This document shows positions 9,206 through 18,400 of a stretch of 64,000 nt of DNA, one piece after another. The DNA is taken from the NCBI GenBank assembly GCA_947498815.1, contig CANMLU010000002.1, forward strand, positions 372,001 to 436,000, written 5' to 3'. The stretch comes from an uncultured Aquimarina sp. GTDB taxonomy: Bacteria; Bacteroidota; Bacteroidia; Flavobacteriales; Flavobacteriaceae. The position numbers and the translations under genes are program-made. The notes under the pieces were generated by a model. The model was given only the letters and a program-made list of their open reading frames with translations, had not been told where the DNA came from and did not search any database. The stretch's first letter is position 1; each line of letters starts with the position of its first letter.

Positions 9206-9952
9206 TTAAGTAAGCATTCCTCCATCAACATTAAGAACTTGTCCTGTGACATAAGTACTTAAATCACTAGCAAGGAAAAGACACGCATTTGCAATATCCT
9301 CTGGGCTACCCCCTCTTTTTAACGGAATTGCATTTCTCCATCCCTCTACTACTTTTTCATCAAGTTTTTCTGTCATTTCAGTTTCAATAAAACCTGGTGC
9401 CACTACGTTACTTCGTATACTTCTTGATCCCAACTCTAAGGCTACAGATTTAGAGAATCCTATAATTCCAGCTTTTGAAGCTGCGTAATTTGCTTGCCCT
9501 GCGTTACCTTTTACTCCTACAACAGAGCTCATATTAATGATACTCCCTTGGCGTTGCTTTAGCATTGTTTTTTGAACTGCCTTGGTCATATTAAAGACAC
9601 TCTTTAAGTTTACTTCGATCACTTTATCAAAATCTTCTTCGCTCATACGCATCAAAAGATTATCTTTTGTAATACCCGCATTATTGACTAAAACATCAAT
9701 GTTCCCAAAAGTTTCTAATACATCCTTAACTAATTCTTGTGCTTGATCATAATCAGCAGCATTACTTTGATATCCTTTTGCCTTAACTCCCAAAGCATTT
9801 AATTCTTTTTCCAACACATTGGCTGCTTCAACAGAAGAGCTGTATGTAAAAGCTATATTAGCTCCTTGTTGCGCAAAAACCTGTGCTATTCCTTTACCAA
9901 TACCTCGAGTAGCCCCAGTGATTATGGCAGTTTTACCTTGTAAAAGATTCAT
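9206..9952 (-). CDS. fabG: 3-oxoacyl-[acyl-carrier-protein] reductase
   Basis: 248 residues, the usual length of FabG. It is a classical short-chain dehydrogenase with the NADPH-binding TGATRGIGKG near residue 12, the VNNAGITKDNLLMRM segment specific to FabG, and the catalytic Ser (NMSSVVG) and YAASK (Tyr-x3-Lys). The C-terminus (YVTGQVLNVDGGM) also matches. It reduces 3-oxoacyl-ACP in each round of fatty acid elongation in the cytoplasm. It lies downstream of the M16 peptidase gene, but the hairpin at 10013-10040 separates the two. The exact substrate of SDR enzymes can differ, but the motif set makes FabG very likely. Confidence 0.93.
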   Translation of the reverse strand: MNLLQGKTAIITGATRGIGKGIAQVFAQQGANIAFTYSSSVEAANVLEKELNALGVKAKGYQSNAADYDQAQELVKDVLETFGNIDVLVNNAGITKDNLLMRMSEEDFDKVIEVNLKSVFNMTKAVQKTMLKQRQGSIINMSSVVGVKGNAGQANYAASKAGIIGFSKSVALELGSRSIRSNVVAPGFIETEMTEKLDEKVVEGWRNAIPLKRGGSPEDIANACLFLASDLSTYVTGQVLNVDGGMLT

Positions 9953-10012
9953 TCGTTATTGAATTATAAGTTGTGAATTCAAATATAAGAATTACAACTA
10001 TCTCACCAACAA

Positions 10013-10040
10013 TAAACCCTGTGATTTATCACAGGGTTTA
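10013..10040 (-). terminator. Hairpin terminator after the M16 peptidase gene
   Basis: TAAACCCTGTGAT and ATCACAGGGTTTA form a 13-bp stem around a TT loop. It lies 25 bases past the stop codon of the minus-strand M16 gene, with T-rich sequence (TTATTGTTGG) after it. Confidence 0.8.
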
Positions 10041-10064
10041 TAAATAAATTATATTACATATATC

Positions 10065-13046
10065 TTATAATTTCACATCTTCATTTTTCTTCTCATAATT
10101 AAAAAGATAATCAATATCCATTTCTTTTACTTCACCTAATTTGGATAAAGATTTCATATCTACATCTTTCTTATTACCAACCACAAGAACATTATATGTT
10201 TCTCCTTTAATATTTTCATCAAAGAAAGCTTTAAGATCACTCAATGTCATATTCTTAATTGTCGAATACATTTCTTTGCGATTGTCATAATCAAGACCTC
10301 TTTTCTTAAGTGCCTCATATGTCCAAAAAATATTGGACTTTGTAATACGCTGGGCAGCTATTTTTTTCAGGGTTGCCTCTTTTGCTTGATTAAACTGTTT
10401 CTCTGCCTCGGGCATATTGGTCATTAAGTCCATCATTGCATCCACTGCCTCTGGCATTTTATTGGCTTGTGTACCGATATATGCATACACATAATTTGAC
10501 TTCCCTTTCTTTGAAGCTGTTGAATACGCAGAAAATGCAGAATATGCCAATGACTTTGATTCGCGTATTTCTTGAAATACGATTGAAGACAATCCACTAC
10601 CAAAATAGGTATTAAACAATCTTGAAGCTGCCATTTTACTCGGATCAAATTCTGATCCTTTTGCCAAAAACACCATTTCACTTTGAACCATATCATAATC
10701 TACAAAATAAACATTACCACCTGTTTCTTTCTGTACATAAGTTGTTTCTTCTGGGTAATCGGCTAGATTATCATTAATAGTATGATTCTTATTTATCGAA
10801 GTTATTGCAGCATCTACATCTTTACCATAATAGAATATGCGTTGTTTATAATTTCTAAGTTCTTTAACTTTTTCAACCAACTCTTTTGGTTTTACTTTTT
10901 GCAATTCTGCAATAGTATATATGTTACGAAATGACGAATTTTCACCATATATTCCATAATTCATTAATCCCCCCCATAGAATACTTTGTTTTCGCGTTTT
11001 ACTGTCTTGCCGGCCTTTGGCTATTTTATCCACATATTTATGGTAAGTTTCCTGATCTGGAACCGCATTATTCCAGAGGTGTTCAAGCAAAATTAATCCT
11101 TCGTCCAAATTTTCTTTTAACCCAGATATACCAATAAAAGTAATATCTGATCCTGCACTAACATTATAATTAATACCTAGCTTATAAAACTCTTTTTTAA
11201 GTTCTTCTGGAGTATACTTGTCGGTTCCTAAATAATCCAGGTAACCCGCTGCCAAAGAAACCTTGCGGTCATTATTCTGTCCCATATCCAAAATAAAATT
11301 AAGACTGAAAAGATCATTATTTGGGTTTTCTATGTAAGAGATTTGTAATCCATTATCGGTCTTCGTCTCTTTTATAGCAGTTTTATAGTCAACAAATTTG
11401 GGTTCTAATGGCTGAGTCTCCAACTTACTAAATTCATTAAAAAACTCGGATTGCTTATCTCTATTAAGTTGCACAGGAGTAATTCCAGGGTTTTGCACTT
11501 TTACAACATTATTATCCTCTCCTTTACGCTTATAAGTAACTACATAATTATCCTTATAAAAAGTATTGGCGAAATCTACTAATTCTTGTTTGGATATTTT
11601 TTTTAAATCATCCAAAAACTTGATTCTATCCTTCCAATCTTGATGATGAATAAAAGCACTGTAGTACGCTGATGCCAAAGCCGAATTATTTTCATATTGG
11701 CGAGTTTGTGATAGCTTTAAATCGTTTACAACTGCGGTAATCATCCATTCTTCAAACTCCCCTTTTTTTAGCTTTTCGATTTCTCCAAGAATCAAATCTT
11801 TTACTTCATCAAGCGTTTGTTCGTTTTTGGGAATTCCGTTAAACCTATGAAAACCATAATCATTCTGAAACATTGGAGAACATCCTGCATTTTGCACCAA
11901 TTGTTTCTGGTTCAAATTTAAATCAATAAGCCCCGCTTTCCCATTGGTTAATATCATATCGGCAAGGGTAAGCAATTTTTCTTCCTTGGTACCAATACCT
12001 TCAGAACGATAGGCTATTGAAACACTTTCTGCCGTTGGTCCAAAAACTTCTTTAACAACTGGAGAGACAATAGGTGCCTCCTTTGGTAGTTCGGGATGTA
12101 CCACTTCTTTTTTCTTATAGTGACCAAAAGCGGTATTCACTTTTTTTATAGTTTCATCAAAATCAATATCACCTACTAAAACGACACACATATTATTAGG
12201 AACATAATATTTTTGAAAATAATCATGTATTGCAACCATCGAGGGATTCTTTAAGTGTTCTGAAGTTCCGATAGTTCGTTGCTGTCCATATGGGTGATTC
12301 GGAAATAAACCTTCCAACATGGCGTCATACGATTTTTCAAAATCGCTATCCTGACTCCCATTAAACTCCTCATAAACCGCTTCTAACTCGGTATGAAACA
12401 ACCTAAGCACCAACTGACTGAAGCGCTCACTCTCCACCATAAGCCATTTATCTAGTTCATTTACCGGGATTTTATTTTTATATACCGTCTCTTCGTACCA
12501 AGTATGCGCATTAGTACCCTGAGCTCCCAAAGAGCTGATCATTTTGTCATACTCATTTGATATGGATAATTTTGAAGCTTCCTGAGATACTTCATCAATT
12601 TTTTTATAGAGTTCCTTCTTCTTTTCTGAGTCAGTTTCTGCCTTATGCTGCTCATATAAATCAGAAATTTCTTGTAACAGCACTTTTTCTTTTTCAAAAT
12701 CCTGTGCACCTATTTCATCGGTACCTTTAAACACCATATGTTCTAAATAGTGAGCGAGACCAGTTGATTCTTTAGGGTCATAGTTAGAACCCGCTCGAAC
12801 AGCAATATATGTTTGAATCTTTGGTTCTTCTTCATTCTTAGCTAGATATACTTTTAGTCCATTTTCTAAGGTATATAGCCTAAGACCAGTTGGATCATTA
12901 GTAACTGTTTCATAATTAAAACCAGCAACATCGGTATGCTGCTCAGTTTTAATATCACCCGATATTTCCTTTTCTGACGATGAATTCTTACAACTACTTA
13001 ATAAAGCAATCAGAAACAATACTATTATTGATTTGAAAATCTTCAT
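10065..13046 (-). CDS. Two-domain M16 (pitrilysin/insulinase-like) zinc peptidase lipoprotein
   Basis: 993 residues. A lipoprotein signal (MKIFKSIIVLFLIALLSSC, Cys19) places it in the periplasm or outer membrane. The first M16 unit carries the inverted zinc motif HxxEH (GLAHYLEHMVFKG, about residues 98-110) and the third ligand region ELEAVYEEFNGSQDSDFEKS about 75 residues later. The second half repeats the fold without zinc ligands, as in pitrilysin-type clamshell enzymes; the sequence near 730 (YFGSGLSSIVFQEIRESKSLAYSAF) is typical of the C-terminal M16 half. It probably degrades peptides. It stands alone, with its own terminator at 10013-10040 and about 135 bases to sucD upstream. Confidence 0.9.
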   Translation of the reverse strand: MKIFKSIIVLFLIALLSSCKNSSSEKEISGDIKTEQHTDVAGFNYETVTNDPTGLRLYTLENGLKVYLAKNEEEPKIQTYIAVRAGSNYDPKESTGLAHYLEHMVFKGTDEIGAQDFEKEKVLLQEISDLYEQHKAETDSEKKKELYKKIDEVSQEASKLSISNEYDKMISSLGAQGTNAHTWYEETVYKNKIPVNELDKWLMVESERFSQLVLRLFHTELEAVYEEFNGSQDSDFEKSYDAMLEGLFPNHPYGQQRTIGTSEHLKNPSMVAIHDYFQKYYVPNNMCVVLVGDIDFDETIKKVNTAFGHYKKKEVVHPELPKEAPIVSPVVKEVFGPTAESVSIAYRSEGIGTKEEKLLTLADMILTNGKAGLIDLNLNQKQLVQNAGCSPMFQNDYGFHRFNGIPKNEQTLDEVKDLILGEIEKLKKGEFEEWMITAVVNDLKLSQTRQYENNSALASAYYSAFIHHQDWKDRIKFLDDLKKISKQELVDFANTFYKDNYVVTYKRKGEDNNVVKVQNPGITPVQLNRDKQSEFFNEFSKLETQPLEPKFVDYKTAIKETKTDNGLQISYIENPNNDLFSLNFILDMGQNNDRKVSLAAGYLDYLGTDKYTPEELKKEFYKLGINYNVSAGSDITFIGISGLKENLDEGLILLEHLWNNAVPDQETYHKYVDKIAKGRQDSKTRKQSILWGGLMNYGIYGENSSFRNIYTIAELQKVKPKELVEKVKELRNYKQRIFYYGKDVDAAITSINKNHTINDNLADYPEETTYVQKETGGNVYFVDYDMVQSEMVFLAKGSEFDPSKMAASRLFNTYFGSGLSSIVFQEIRESKSLAYSAFSAYSTASKKGKSNYVYAYIGTQANKMPEAVDAMMDLMTNMPEAEKQFNQAKEATLKKIAAQRITKSNIFWTYEALKKRGLDYDNRKEMYSTIKNMTLSDLKAFFDENIKGETYNVLVVGNKKDVDMKSLSKLGEVKEMDIDYLFNYEKKNEDVKL

Positions 13047-13125
13047 GAATTGGTTTTTAATTTAATACGCTAAAACAGACGTAAAATACAGAAATCTGTT
13101 ACAACATTACTGTATTATTTTTAAT

Positions 13126-13155
13126 AAAAAAACCTCTTAATATTAAATCAAGAGG
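13126..13155 (-). terminator. Hairpin terminator after sucD
   Basis: CCTCTT (13133-13138) pairs with AAGAGG (13150-13155); on the minus strand it is followed by TTTTTTTATT. It lies 28 bases past the sucD stop codon. Confidence 0.75.
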
Positions 13156-13182
13156 CTATATATCTTTAAAAGAAGTTGGTAT

Positions 13183-14055
13183 TTATCCCAATACTTCGGC
13201 TACTTTTTTACCAATTTCAGCTGGAGAATCAACAACATGTATCCCACATTCTCTCATAATAGCTTTTTTTGCAGCTGCAGTATCTTCACTACCTCCTACA
13301 ATTGCCCCTGCATGCCCCATAGTTCTTCCTGCGGGTGCAGTTTCACCAGCAATAAAACCGACAATTGGCTTGGTTGTTCCACTTTCTTTTATCCATTTTG
13401 CAGCATCAGCCTCTAACTGTCCACCTATCTCACCAATCATCACTACACATTCTGTTTCTGGATCATTAACCAAAAGTTCTACAGCTTCTTTTGTAGTAGT
13501 TCCGATTATAGGATCTCCACCAATTCCTATTGCAGTCGTAATTCCTAAACCTTGCTTTACTACTTGATCAGCAGCTTCATAAGTTAATGTTCCAGATTTA
13601 GAAACGATACCTACATTTCCTTTTTTGAATACAAAACCTGGCATGATACCTACTTTTGCTTCTCCAGGAGTAATTACCCCAGGACAATTGGGCCCTATTA
13701 ATCTACAACCTTTATTTTTTATATAGTTTGCAGCTTTAATCATATCGGCCACAGGAATTCCTTCAGTAATCGTAATGATTACTTTTATACCCGCATCGGC
13801 TGCTTCCATAATAGCATCTGCCGCAAAAGCTGGTGGTACAAAAATAATAGTAGTATCTGCAGCTACCTCTTTAACCGCATCTTCTACAGTATTAAAAACA
13901 GGTTTATCCAAATGTACTTGCCCTCCTTTTCCTGGGGTTACTCCACCTACTACATTTGTTCCATATTCTATCATCTGACCTGCATGAAAAGTACCTTCAC
14001 TACCCGTAAAACCTTGAACAATAATTTTTGAATCTTTATTAACTAAAACACTCAT
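13183..14055 (-). CDS. sucD: Succinyl-CoA synthetase (ligase), alpha subunit
   Basis: 290 residues, full length. The CoA-binding Rossmann part is at the N-terminus ([20 protein letters not shown]) and the phosphohistidine loop at the C-terminus ([13 protein letters not shown], active His). With the beta subunit SucC it makes succinate and ATP or GTP from succinyl-CoA in the TCA cycle. No sucC is visible in the window, so the two subunits are encoded apart, as I recall is usual in Bacteroidota. It follows the lipid A / efp gene block on the same strand, separated from the NTF2-like gene by 74 bases. Confidence 0.96.
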   Translation of the reverse strand: MSVLVNKDSKIIVQGFTGSEGTFHAGQMIEYGTNVVGGVTPGKGGQVHLDKPVFNTVEDAVKEVAADTTIIFVPPAFAADAIMEAADAGIKVIITITEGIPVADMIKAANYIKNKGCRLIGPNCPGVITPGEAKVGIMPGFVFKKGNVGIVSKSGTLTYEAADQVVKQGLGITTAIGIGGDPIIGTTTKEAVELLVNDPETECVVMIGEIGGQLEADAAKWIKESGTTKPIVGFIAGETAPAGRTMGHAGAIVGGSEDTAAAKKAIMRECGIHVVDSPAEIGKKVAEVLG

Positions 14056-14129
14056 TGCGTTATGATTTTTTATTTTTTTAAAGTTTCAAAAGTACGCTTT
14101 TGAACCCTATCGTTGAAATGAAAATCTAA

Positions 14130-14537
14130 TTATTTTGAAATAAATGACAACATACTTTCTGGAGTACTATCTCCTTGTTGACTTATTTGATATCCTTTAT
14201 AAAGCTTACCATCTTTAAGCTCCCAAATCGTAATAAAGTGAGCTATTGCCTCTTCTTTATCTGGAGCTTCGATAGTATTTGCGAAATAAGTATGCCGTAT
14301 TGTTACCGCATCACCTTCATGTATAAGATGGCTAATTTCACATCTAAATGTTTCAAAAGACAAGGCCATTTCACCAAACATGGTCTTGATATCTTCAAAA
14401 CCTTTTTTGTTAAAGCCAAAACTACTATTCCAATATAACTCAATTTCAGGGTGTAAAAACTCAGAAAAAGCCTCAGAATTATGTATTAAATCCGTTTCAT
14501 AAAAGGACCTTACGATATCCTTTGCTGTTTTATTCAT
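14130..14537 (-). CDS. NTF2-like / SnoaL-type small protein
   Basis: 135 residues with the pattern of the NTF2-like superfamily: an N-terminal helix (AKDIVRSFYETDLIHN), an SEFLHPEIELYWNSS strand, IRHTYFANTIEAP and a closing strand WELKDGKLYKGYQIS. The fold is used by small enzymes and ligand-binding proteins, so no specific function follows. Its start overlaps the end of the second lpxD gene by 8 bases, so it is translated from the same message as the lipid A genes and may be coupled to them. A related-fold but not closely similar protein lies at 54291-54668. Confidence 0.75.
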   Translation of the reverse strand: MNKTAKDIVRSFYETDLIHNSEAFSEFLHPEIELYWNSSFGFNKKGFEDIKTMFGEMALSFETFRCEISHLIHEGDAVTIRHTYFANTIEAPDKEEAIAHFITIWELKDGKLYKGYQISQQGDSTPESMLSFISK

Positions 14538-15468
14538 TCTTTTTCAATTTTTCTATTAAATCCGGTATTTGTCTAATCGCAGCGATTTCTTTATATTTTT
14601 TTCTGAAATCATCTGCTGGAGTACCGAAGTAACTTTTATTGCTTTCTAAAGATTTACTTACTCCGGATTGAGCAGAAATAATGGCTTTAGTACCTATGGT
14701 GACATCACTAGTAATACCTACTTGGCCCCATATCGTTACTTCATCCTCAACAACTACACAACCGGCAATACCGACCTGTGATGCTATAAGGCATTTTTTA
14801 CCGATTATTGTATCATGACCAATGTGTACTTGATTATCAATTTTGGTTCCTTCTTTTATTGTAGTATCACCAGTAACCCCTTTATCTATACTGCATAAAG
14901 CTCCCAAATCTACGTTATTTTCGATAACAACTCTACCGCCCGAAATTAATTTATCAAAACCTTCGGGTCTATTTTTGTAGTAAAAAGCATCTCCTCCCAA
15001 AACTGTTCCTGCGTGTATCGTAACATGATCACCAATAATTGTATTATCATAGACACTAACATTCGAATGAATTAGACAATCATCACCAATAACCACGTTA
15101 TTACCAATAAAAGCTCCAGGTTGAATGACTGTATTTTTTCCAATTTTGGCCGTAGTTGAAACTAAAGCATTAGCTTTTTCAAAAGGCTTGAAATAATTGG
15201 TTAACTTATTAAAATCTCTAAAAGGATCATCAGAAATAAGCAACGCTTTACCTTCTGGACACTCTACATTTTTGTTTATTAAAATTACTGTTGCCTCACT
15301 TTGAAGCGCCTTGTCATAATATTTTGGATGATCTACAAAAACAATATCTCCCGGAGAAACTACATGAATCTCATTCATGCCTAAAACCTGAAAATCAGGA
15401 TTTCCAACAAATTCTGAAGATATAATAGTAGCAATCTGCTGTAACGTATGCGCCTGAGGAAATTTCAT
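14530..15468 (-). CDS. LpxD-like acyltransferase (second, divergent copy)
   Basis: 312 residues. The N-terminal UDP-sugar binding part (about 1-95) is followed by a left-handed beta-helix of hexapeptide repeats (AKIGKNTVIQPGAFIGNNVV and on). The catalytic-type His is kept (IDNQVHIGHDTIIG), but the region that reads GADGFGF in the canonical LpxD at 18393-19421 is GGDAFYY here, and the helix is shorter. It lies between efp and the NTF2-like gene inside the lipid A cluster. I expect an N- or O-acyl transfer to a UDP-sugar, but the acyl donor and acceptor may differ from those of LpxD. The start codon is 21 bases after the efp stop. Confidence 0.8.
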   Translation of the reverse strand: MKFPQAHTLQQIATIISSEFVGNPDFQVLGMNEIHVVSPGDIVFVDHPKYYDKALQSEATVILINKNVECPEGKALLISDDPFRDFNKLTNYFKPFEKANALVSTTAKIGKNTVIQPGAFIGNNVVIGDDCLIHSNVSVYDNTIIGDHVTIHAGTVLGGDAFYYKNRPEGFDKLISGGRVVIENNVDLGALCSIDKGVTGDTTIKEGTKIDNQVHIGHDTIIGKKCLIASQVGIAGCVVVEDEVTIWGQVGITSDVTIGTKAIISAQSGVSKSLESNKSYFGTPADDFRKKYKEIAAIRQIPDLIEKLKKNE

Positions 15469-15489
15469 TATTAAAATTAAGAATGTTTA

Positions 15490-16056
15490 TTATTCTTTTA
15501 TTCTTTCTTTGTAGGTACCTTTTTCGGTCTCTACTTTGATCTTATCTCCTTCATTAATAAAGAGAGGTACCATTACTTCTGCTCCTGTTTCTACGGTTGC
15601 TGGTTTTGTAGCGTTTGTTGCGGTATTCCCTTTTACTCCGGGTTCCGTTGCTGTTACTTCAAGAATAACACTAGTAGGCATTTCTACAGAAAGAGGCATT
15701 TGATCTTCAGAATTGATAATCACTGTAACGACTTCTCCTTCTTTTAACAATCCTGGCGCATCTAATGTAGATTTCTCGAGTGTGATTTGATTATAATCCT
15801 CTGTATTCATGAAGTGATATGTATCCCCTTCTGCATACAAAAACTGAAATTTATGTGTTTCAACTCGCACATCATCTATTTTATGTCCTGCAGAAAATGT
15901 ATTATCTATTACTTTTCCTGTAGTTACACTTTTTAATTTTGTACGCACAAAAGCAGGTCCTTTTCCAGGTTTTACGTGTAAAAATTCAATAATTTTATAA
16001 ATATCATGGTTGTATTTAATACATAAACCGTTTCTGATGTCGCTAGTACTTGCCAT
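15490..16056 (-). CDS. efp: Translation elongation factor P
   Basis: 188 residues, the family length. The KOW-like N-terminal domain holds the conserved loop KPGKGPAFVRTKLK, whose Lys at about position 34 is the residue modified in many EF-P proteins; OB domains follow, with the family signature near ATEPGVKGNTATNATKPATV and the end VETEKGTYKERI. It relieves ribosome stalling at proline runs. It lies between lpxA and the second lpxD on one strand with gaps of 48 and 21 bases, so it is likely co-transcribed with lipid A synthesis. No dedicated Lys-modifying enzyme is visible here. Confidence 0.96.
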   Translation of the reverse strand: MASTSDIRNGLCIKYNHDIYKIIEFLHVKPGKGPAFVRTKLKSVTTGKVIDNTFSAGHKIDDVRVETHKFQFLYAEGDTYHFMNTEDYNQITLEKSTLDAPGLLKEGEVVTVIINSEDQMPLSVEMPTSVILEVTATEPGVKGNTATNATKPATVETGAEVMVPLFINEGDKIKVETEKGTYKERIKE

Positions 16057-16104
16057 TGTTTAATTTTCTTTATTCACTTTATTATTACTTATTTTTCAGA
16101 ATTT

Positions 16105-16887
16105 TTAATTCGAAAAATAACCTTTCATTATACCTCTTTGAGAATTCTTTATAAACTCTAAAACTTCATCACGCTCGGGAGTTGCCTCCATCTCTGCCTC
16201 AATAATAGCTACCGCCTGAGAGTTATTATAGTTCTGCTGATATAATATTCGATATATATTTTGTACTTCCCTTATTTTTTCGGTTGTAAACCCTCTTCTT
16301 CGCAACCCAATAGAGTTAATACCTACATAAGACAAAGGCTCTCGTGCTGCTTTAACATAAGGTGGTACATCTTTACGAACCAAAGAACCACCAGTAACAA
16401 AGGCATGATTACCAATACTACAAAACTGTTGTACCGCTGCCATTCCTGCCAAAACTACATAATCTCCAACATTGATATGCCCTGCCAAAGTACTGTTATT
16501 TGAAAAAATACAATTGTCTCCAACGATACAATCATGTGCAATATGGCAATATGCCATTATCCAACAATTTTTACCGATTTTGGTCTTCATTCTATCTGTC
16601 GTTCCTCTATTAATAGTAACACACTCACGAATAGTAGTATTATCACCAATTTCGGTTATCGTATCTTCATCGTTAAACTTTTTATCCTGAGGAGTAGCAG
16701 AAATAACTGCTCCTGGAAAAATACTGCAGTTTTTTCCGATACGTGCCCCTTCCATAATAGTAACATTAGAACCTATCCAGGTTCCTTCACCTATAACTAC
16801 ATTATTATGTATTGTAGTAAAGGGTTCTATTACCACATTTTTTGCGATTTTCGCACCGGGATGAACGTATGCTAAAGGTTGATTCAT
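16105..16887 (-). CDS. lpxA: UDP-N-acetylglucosamine O-acyltransferase
   Basis: 260 residues, full length. It has a left-handed beta-helix of hexapeptides from residue about 7 (YVHPGAKIAKNVVIEPFTTI), the central NRGTTDRMKTKIGKNCWIMA and AYCHIAHDCIVGDNC segment with the catalytic His, GMAAVQQFCSIGNHAFV, and the alpha-helical C-terminal domain. It transfers a 3-hydroxyacyl chain from ACP to UDP-GlcNAc, the first step of lipid A synthesis, in the cytoplasm. Its neighbours lpxC/fabZ and lpxD supply the next two enzymes and the 3-hydroxyacyl-ACP branch point. The gap to lpxC/fabZ is 109 bases, the largest in the block. Confidence 0.96.
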   Translation of the reverse strand: MNQPLAYVHPGAKIAKNVVIEPFTTIHNNVVIGEGTWIGSNVTIMEGARIGKNCSIFPGAVISATPQDKKFNDEDTITEIGDNTTIRECVTINRGTTDRMKTKIGKNCWIMAYCHIAHDCIVGDNCIFSNNSTLAGHINVGDYVVLAGMAAVQQFCSIGNHAFVTGGSLVRKDVPPYVKAAREPLSYVGINSIGLRRRGFTTEKIREVQNIYRILYQQNYNNSQAVAIIEAEMEATPERDEVLEFIKNSQRGIMKGYFSN

Positions 16888-16996
16888 TATAGTTAATTAT
16901 ATTTTAATGAAATCATTGAAATAACTTGCTTGAAATCTTTTTGATCAAAATCAAATAGCACTACTAGATAGTTCATTTCAAAGATCTTCTTTTTGA

Positions 16997-18400
16997 TTAT
17001 TTTGATTTTACAATTTGAGCCATTAACTCGGCCTCTGTTACCAATTTTCCGTTTGCATATGCAAAACCTTGCATATGGCAAATACCTCTACGTATAGGTG
17101 TAATTAGCTCTAATTTAAAAATTAAAGTATCACCAGGTAATACTTGTTGTTTAAATTTAACCTTATCTATTTTCATGAAATAGGTAAGATAATTCTCTGG
17201 GTCGGGAACGGTACTCAATGCCAAAATCCCGCCTGTTTGTGCCATAGCCTCTACTTGCATAACACCTGGCATTACTGGAGCTCCTGGAAAATGTCCCACA
17301 AAAAATGGTTCATTCATAGTAACGTTTTTCATTCCAACTACATGCTTGTCCGACATCTCTAAAATCCGATCTATTAGCAAAAAAGGAGGTCTATGAGGCA
17401 GCATCGACATGATTTTGTTAATGTCCATCAAAGGCTCTTTATTCAAATCGAATTGAGGCACCTTATTACGCTTCTCGATTTTTATGATTTTCGAAAGCTT
17501 TTTAGCAAATTGGGTGTTTACAAAATGCCCAGGTTTATTGGCTATGATTTTCCCTCTTATTCTTGTGCCTATCAATGCTAAGTCCCCTATAACATCTAAT
17601 AATTTATGTCTGGCAGCTTCATTTGGATAGTGCAATGTCAAATTATCCAAAATACCATTGGGTTTTATTGCAATAGAATCCTTTCCGAATGCAACTTTTA
17701 ACTTCTCCATGGTATTCGGGCTTAACTCCTTATCCACATAAACAATGGCATTATTAAGATCTCCACCTTTTATTAAGCCATGTTCAAGCAGCATTTCTAA
17801 CTCATGCAAAAAGCTAAATGTTCTCGCATCGGCAATTTCCTTTTTAAAATCAGAAAGATTTTTTAACGAAGCATTTTGAGTTCCTAAGACCTTGGTGCCA
17901 AAATCTACCATTGTCGTCACCTGATATTGATCTGAAGGCATAACAATGATTTCACTACCGGATTCTTCATCTGTATATGAAATAACATCCTTTACTATAT
18001 ATTCTTCTCTATCCGCATCTTGTTCAACAATATCTGCTTGCTCCAGTGCTTCAATAAAAAATTTACTTGAACCATCCATAATTGGAGGTTCTGAGGCATC
18101 CAATTCAATTAGCAAATTATCGATTTCTAGCCCTACACAAGCGGCAAGAACATGCTCTGAAGTTTGAATACTAACCCCGTTTTTTTCTAAGTTAGTACCT
18201 CTTTGAGTATTCACCACATAATTGGCATCTGCTTCAATTATTGGGTTTCCTTCGAGATCAACACGACAAAATGCATATCCGTGATTTTCTGGAGCAGGTT
18301 TAAAAGTTAACGTCACTTCTTTCCCTGTGTGTAACCCTACACCTGTAAGTTTTACATCTCTCTTGATGGTTCTTTGCTTACTTACGACAACGTCACTCAT
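16997..18400 (-). CDS. lpxC/fabZ: Bifunctional UDP-3-O-acyl-N-acetylglucosamine deacetylase / 3-hydroxyacyl-ACP dehydratase
   Basis: 467 residues, a fusion typical of Bacteroidota. Residues about 1-305 are LpxC (TIKRDVKLTGVGLHTGKEVT; zinc His in QTSEHVLAACVGL; HKLLDVIGDLALIG with the His and Asp ligands). Residues about 320-467 are FabZ (IMSMLPHRPPFLLIDRILEM; VGHFPGAPVMPGVMQVEAMA with the catalytic His and Glu). LpxC commits the cell to lipid A; FabZ dehydrates the same 3-hydroxyacyl-ACP pool that LpxA and LpxD use, so the fusion couples competing routes. The start codon overlaps the lpxD stop region by 8 bases, which indicates translational coupling. Confidence 0.97.
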   Translation of the reverse strand: MSDVVVSKQRTIKRDVKLTGVGLHTGKEVTLTFKPAPENHGYAFCRVDLEGNPIIEADANYVVNTQRGTNLEKNGVSIQTSEHVLAACVGLEIDNLLIELDASEPPIMDGSSKFFIEALEQADIVEQDADREEYIVKDVISYTDEESGSEIIVMPSDQYQVTTMVDFGTKVLGTQNASLKNLSDFKKEIADARTFSFLHELEMLLEHGLIKGGDLNNAIVYVDKELSPNTMEKLKVAFGKDSIAIKPNGILDNLTLHYPNEAARHKLLDVIGDLALIGTRIRGKIIANKPGHFVNTQFAKKLSKIIKIEKRNKVPQFDLNKEPLMDINKIMSMLPHRPPFLLIDRILEMSDKHVVGMKNVTMNEPFFVGHFPGAPVMPGVMQVEAMAQTGGILALSTVPDPENYLTYFMKIDKVKFKQQVLPGDTLIFKLELITPIRRGICHMQGFAYANGKLVTEAELMAQIVKSK

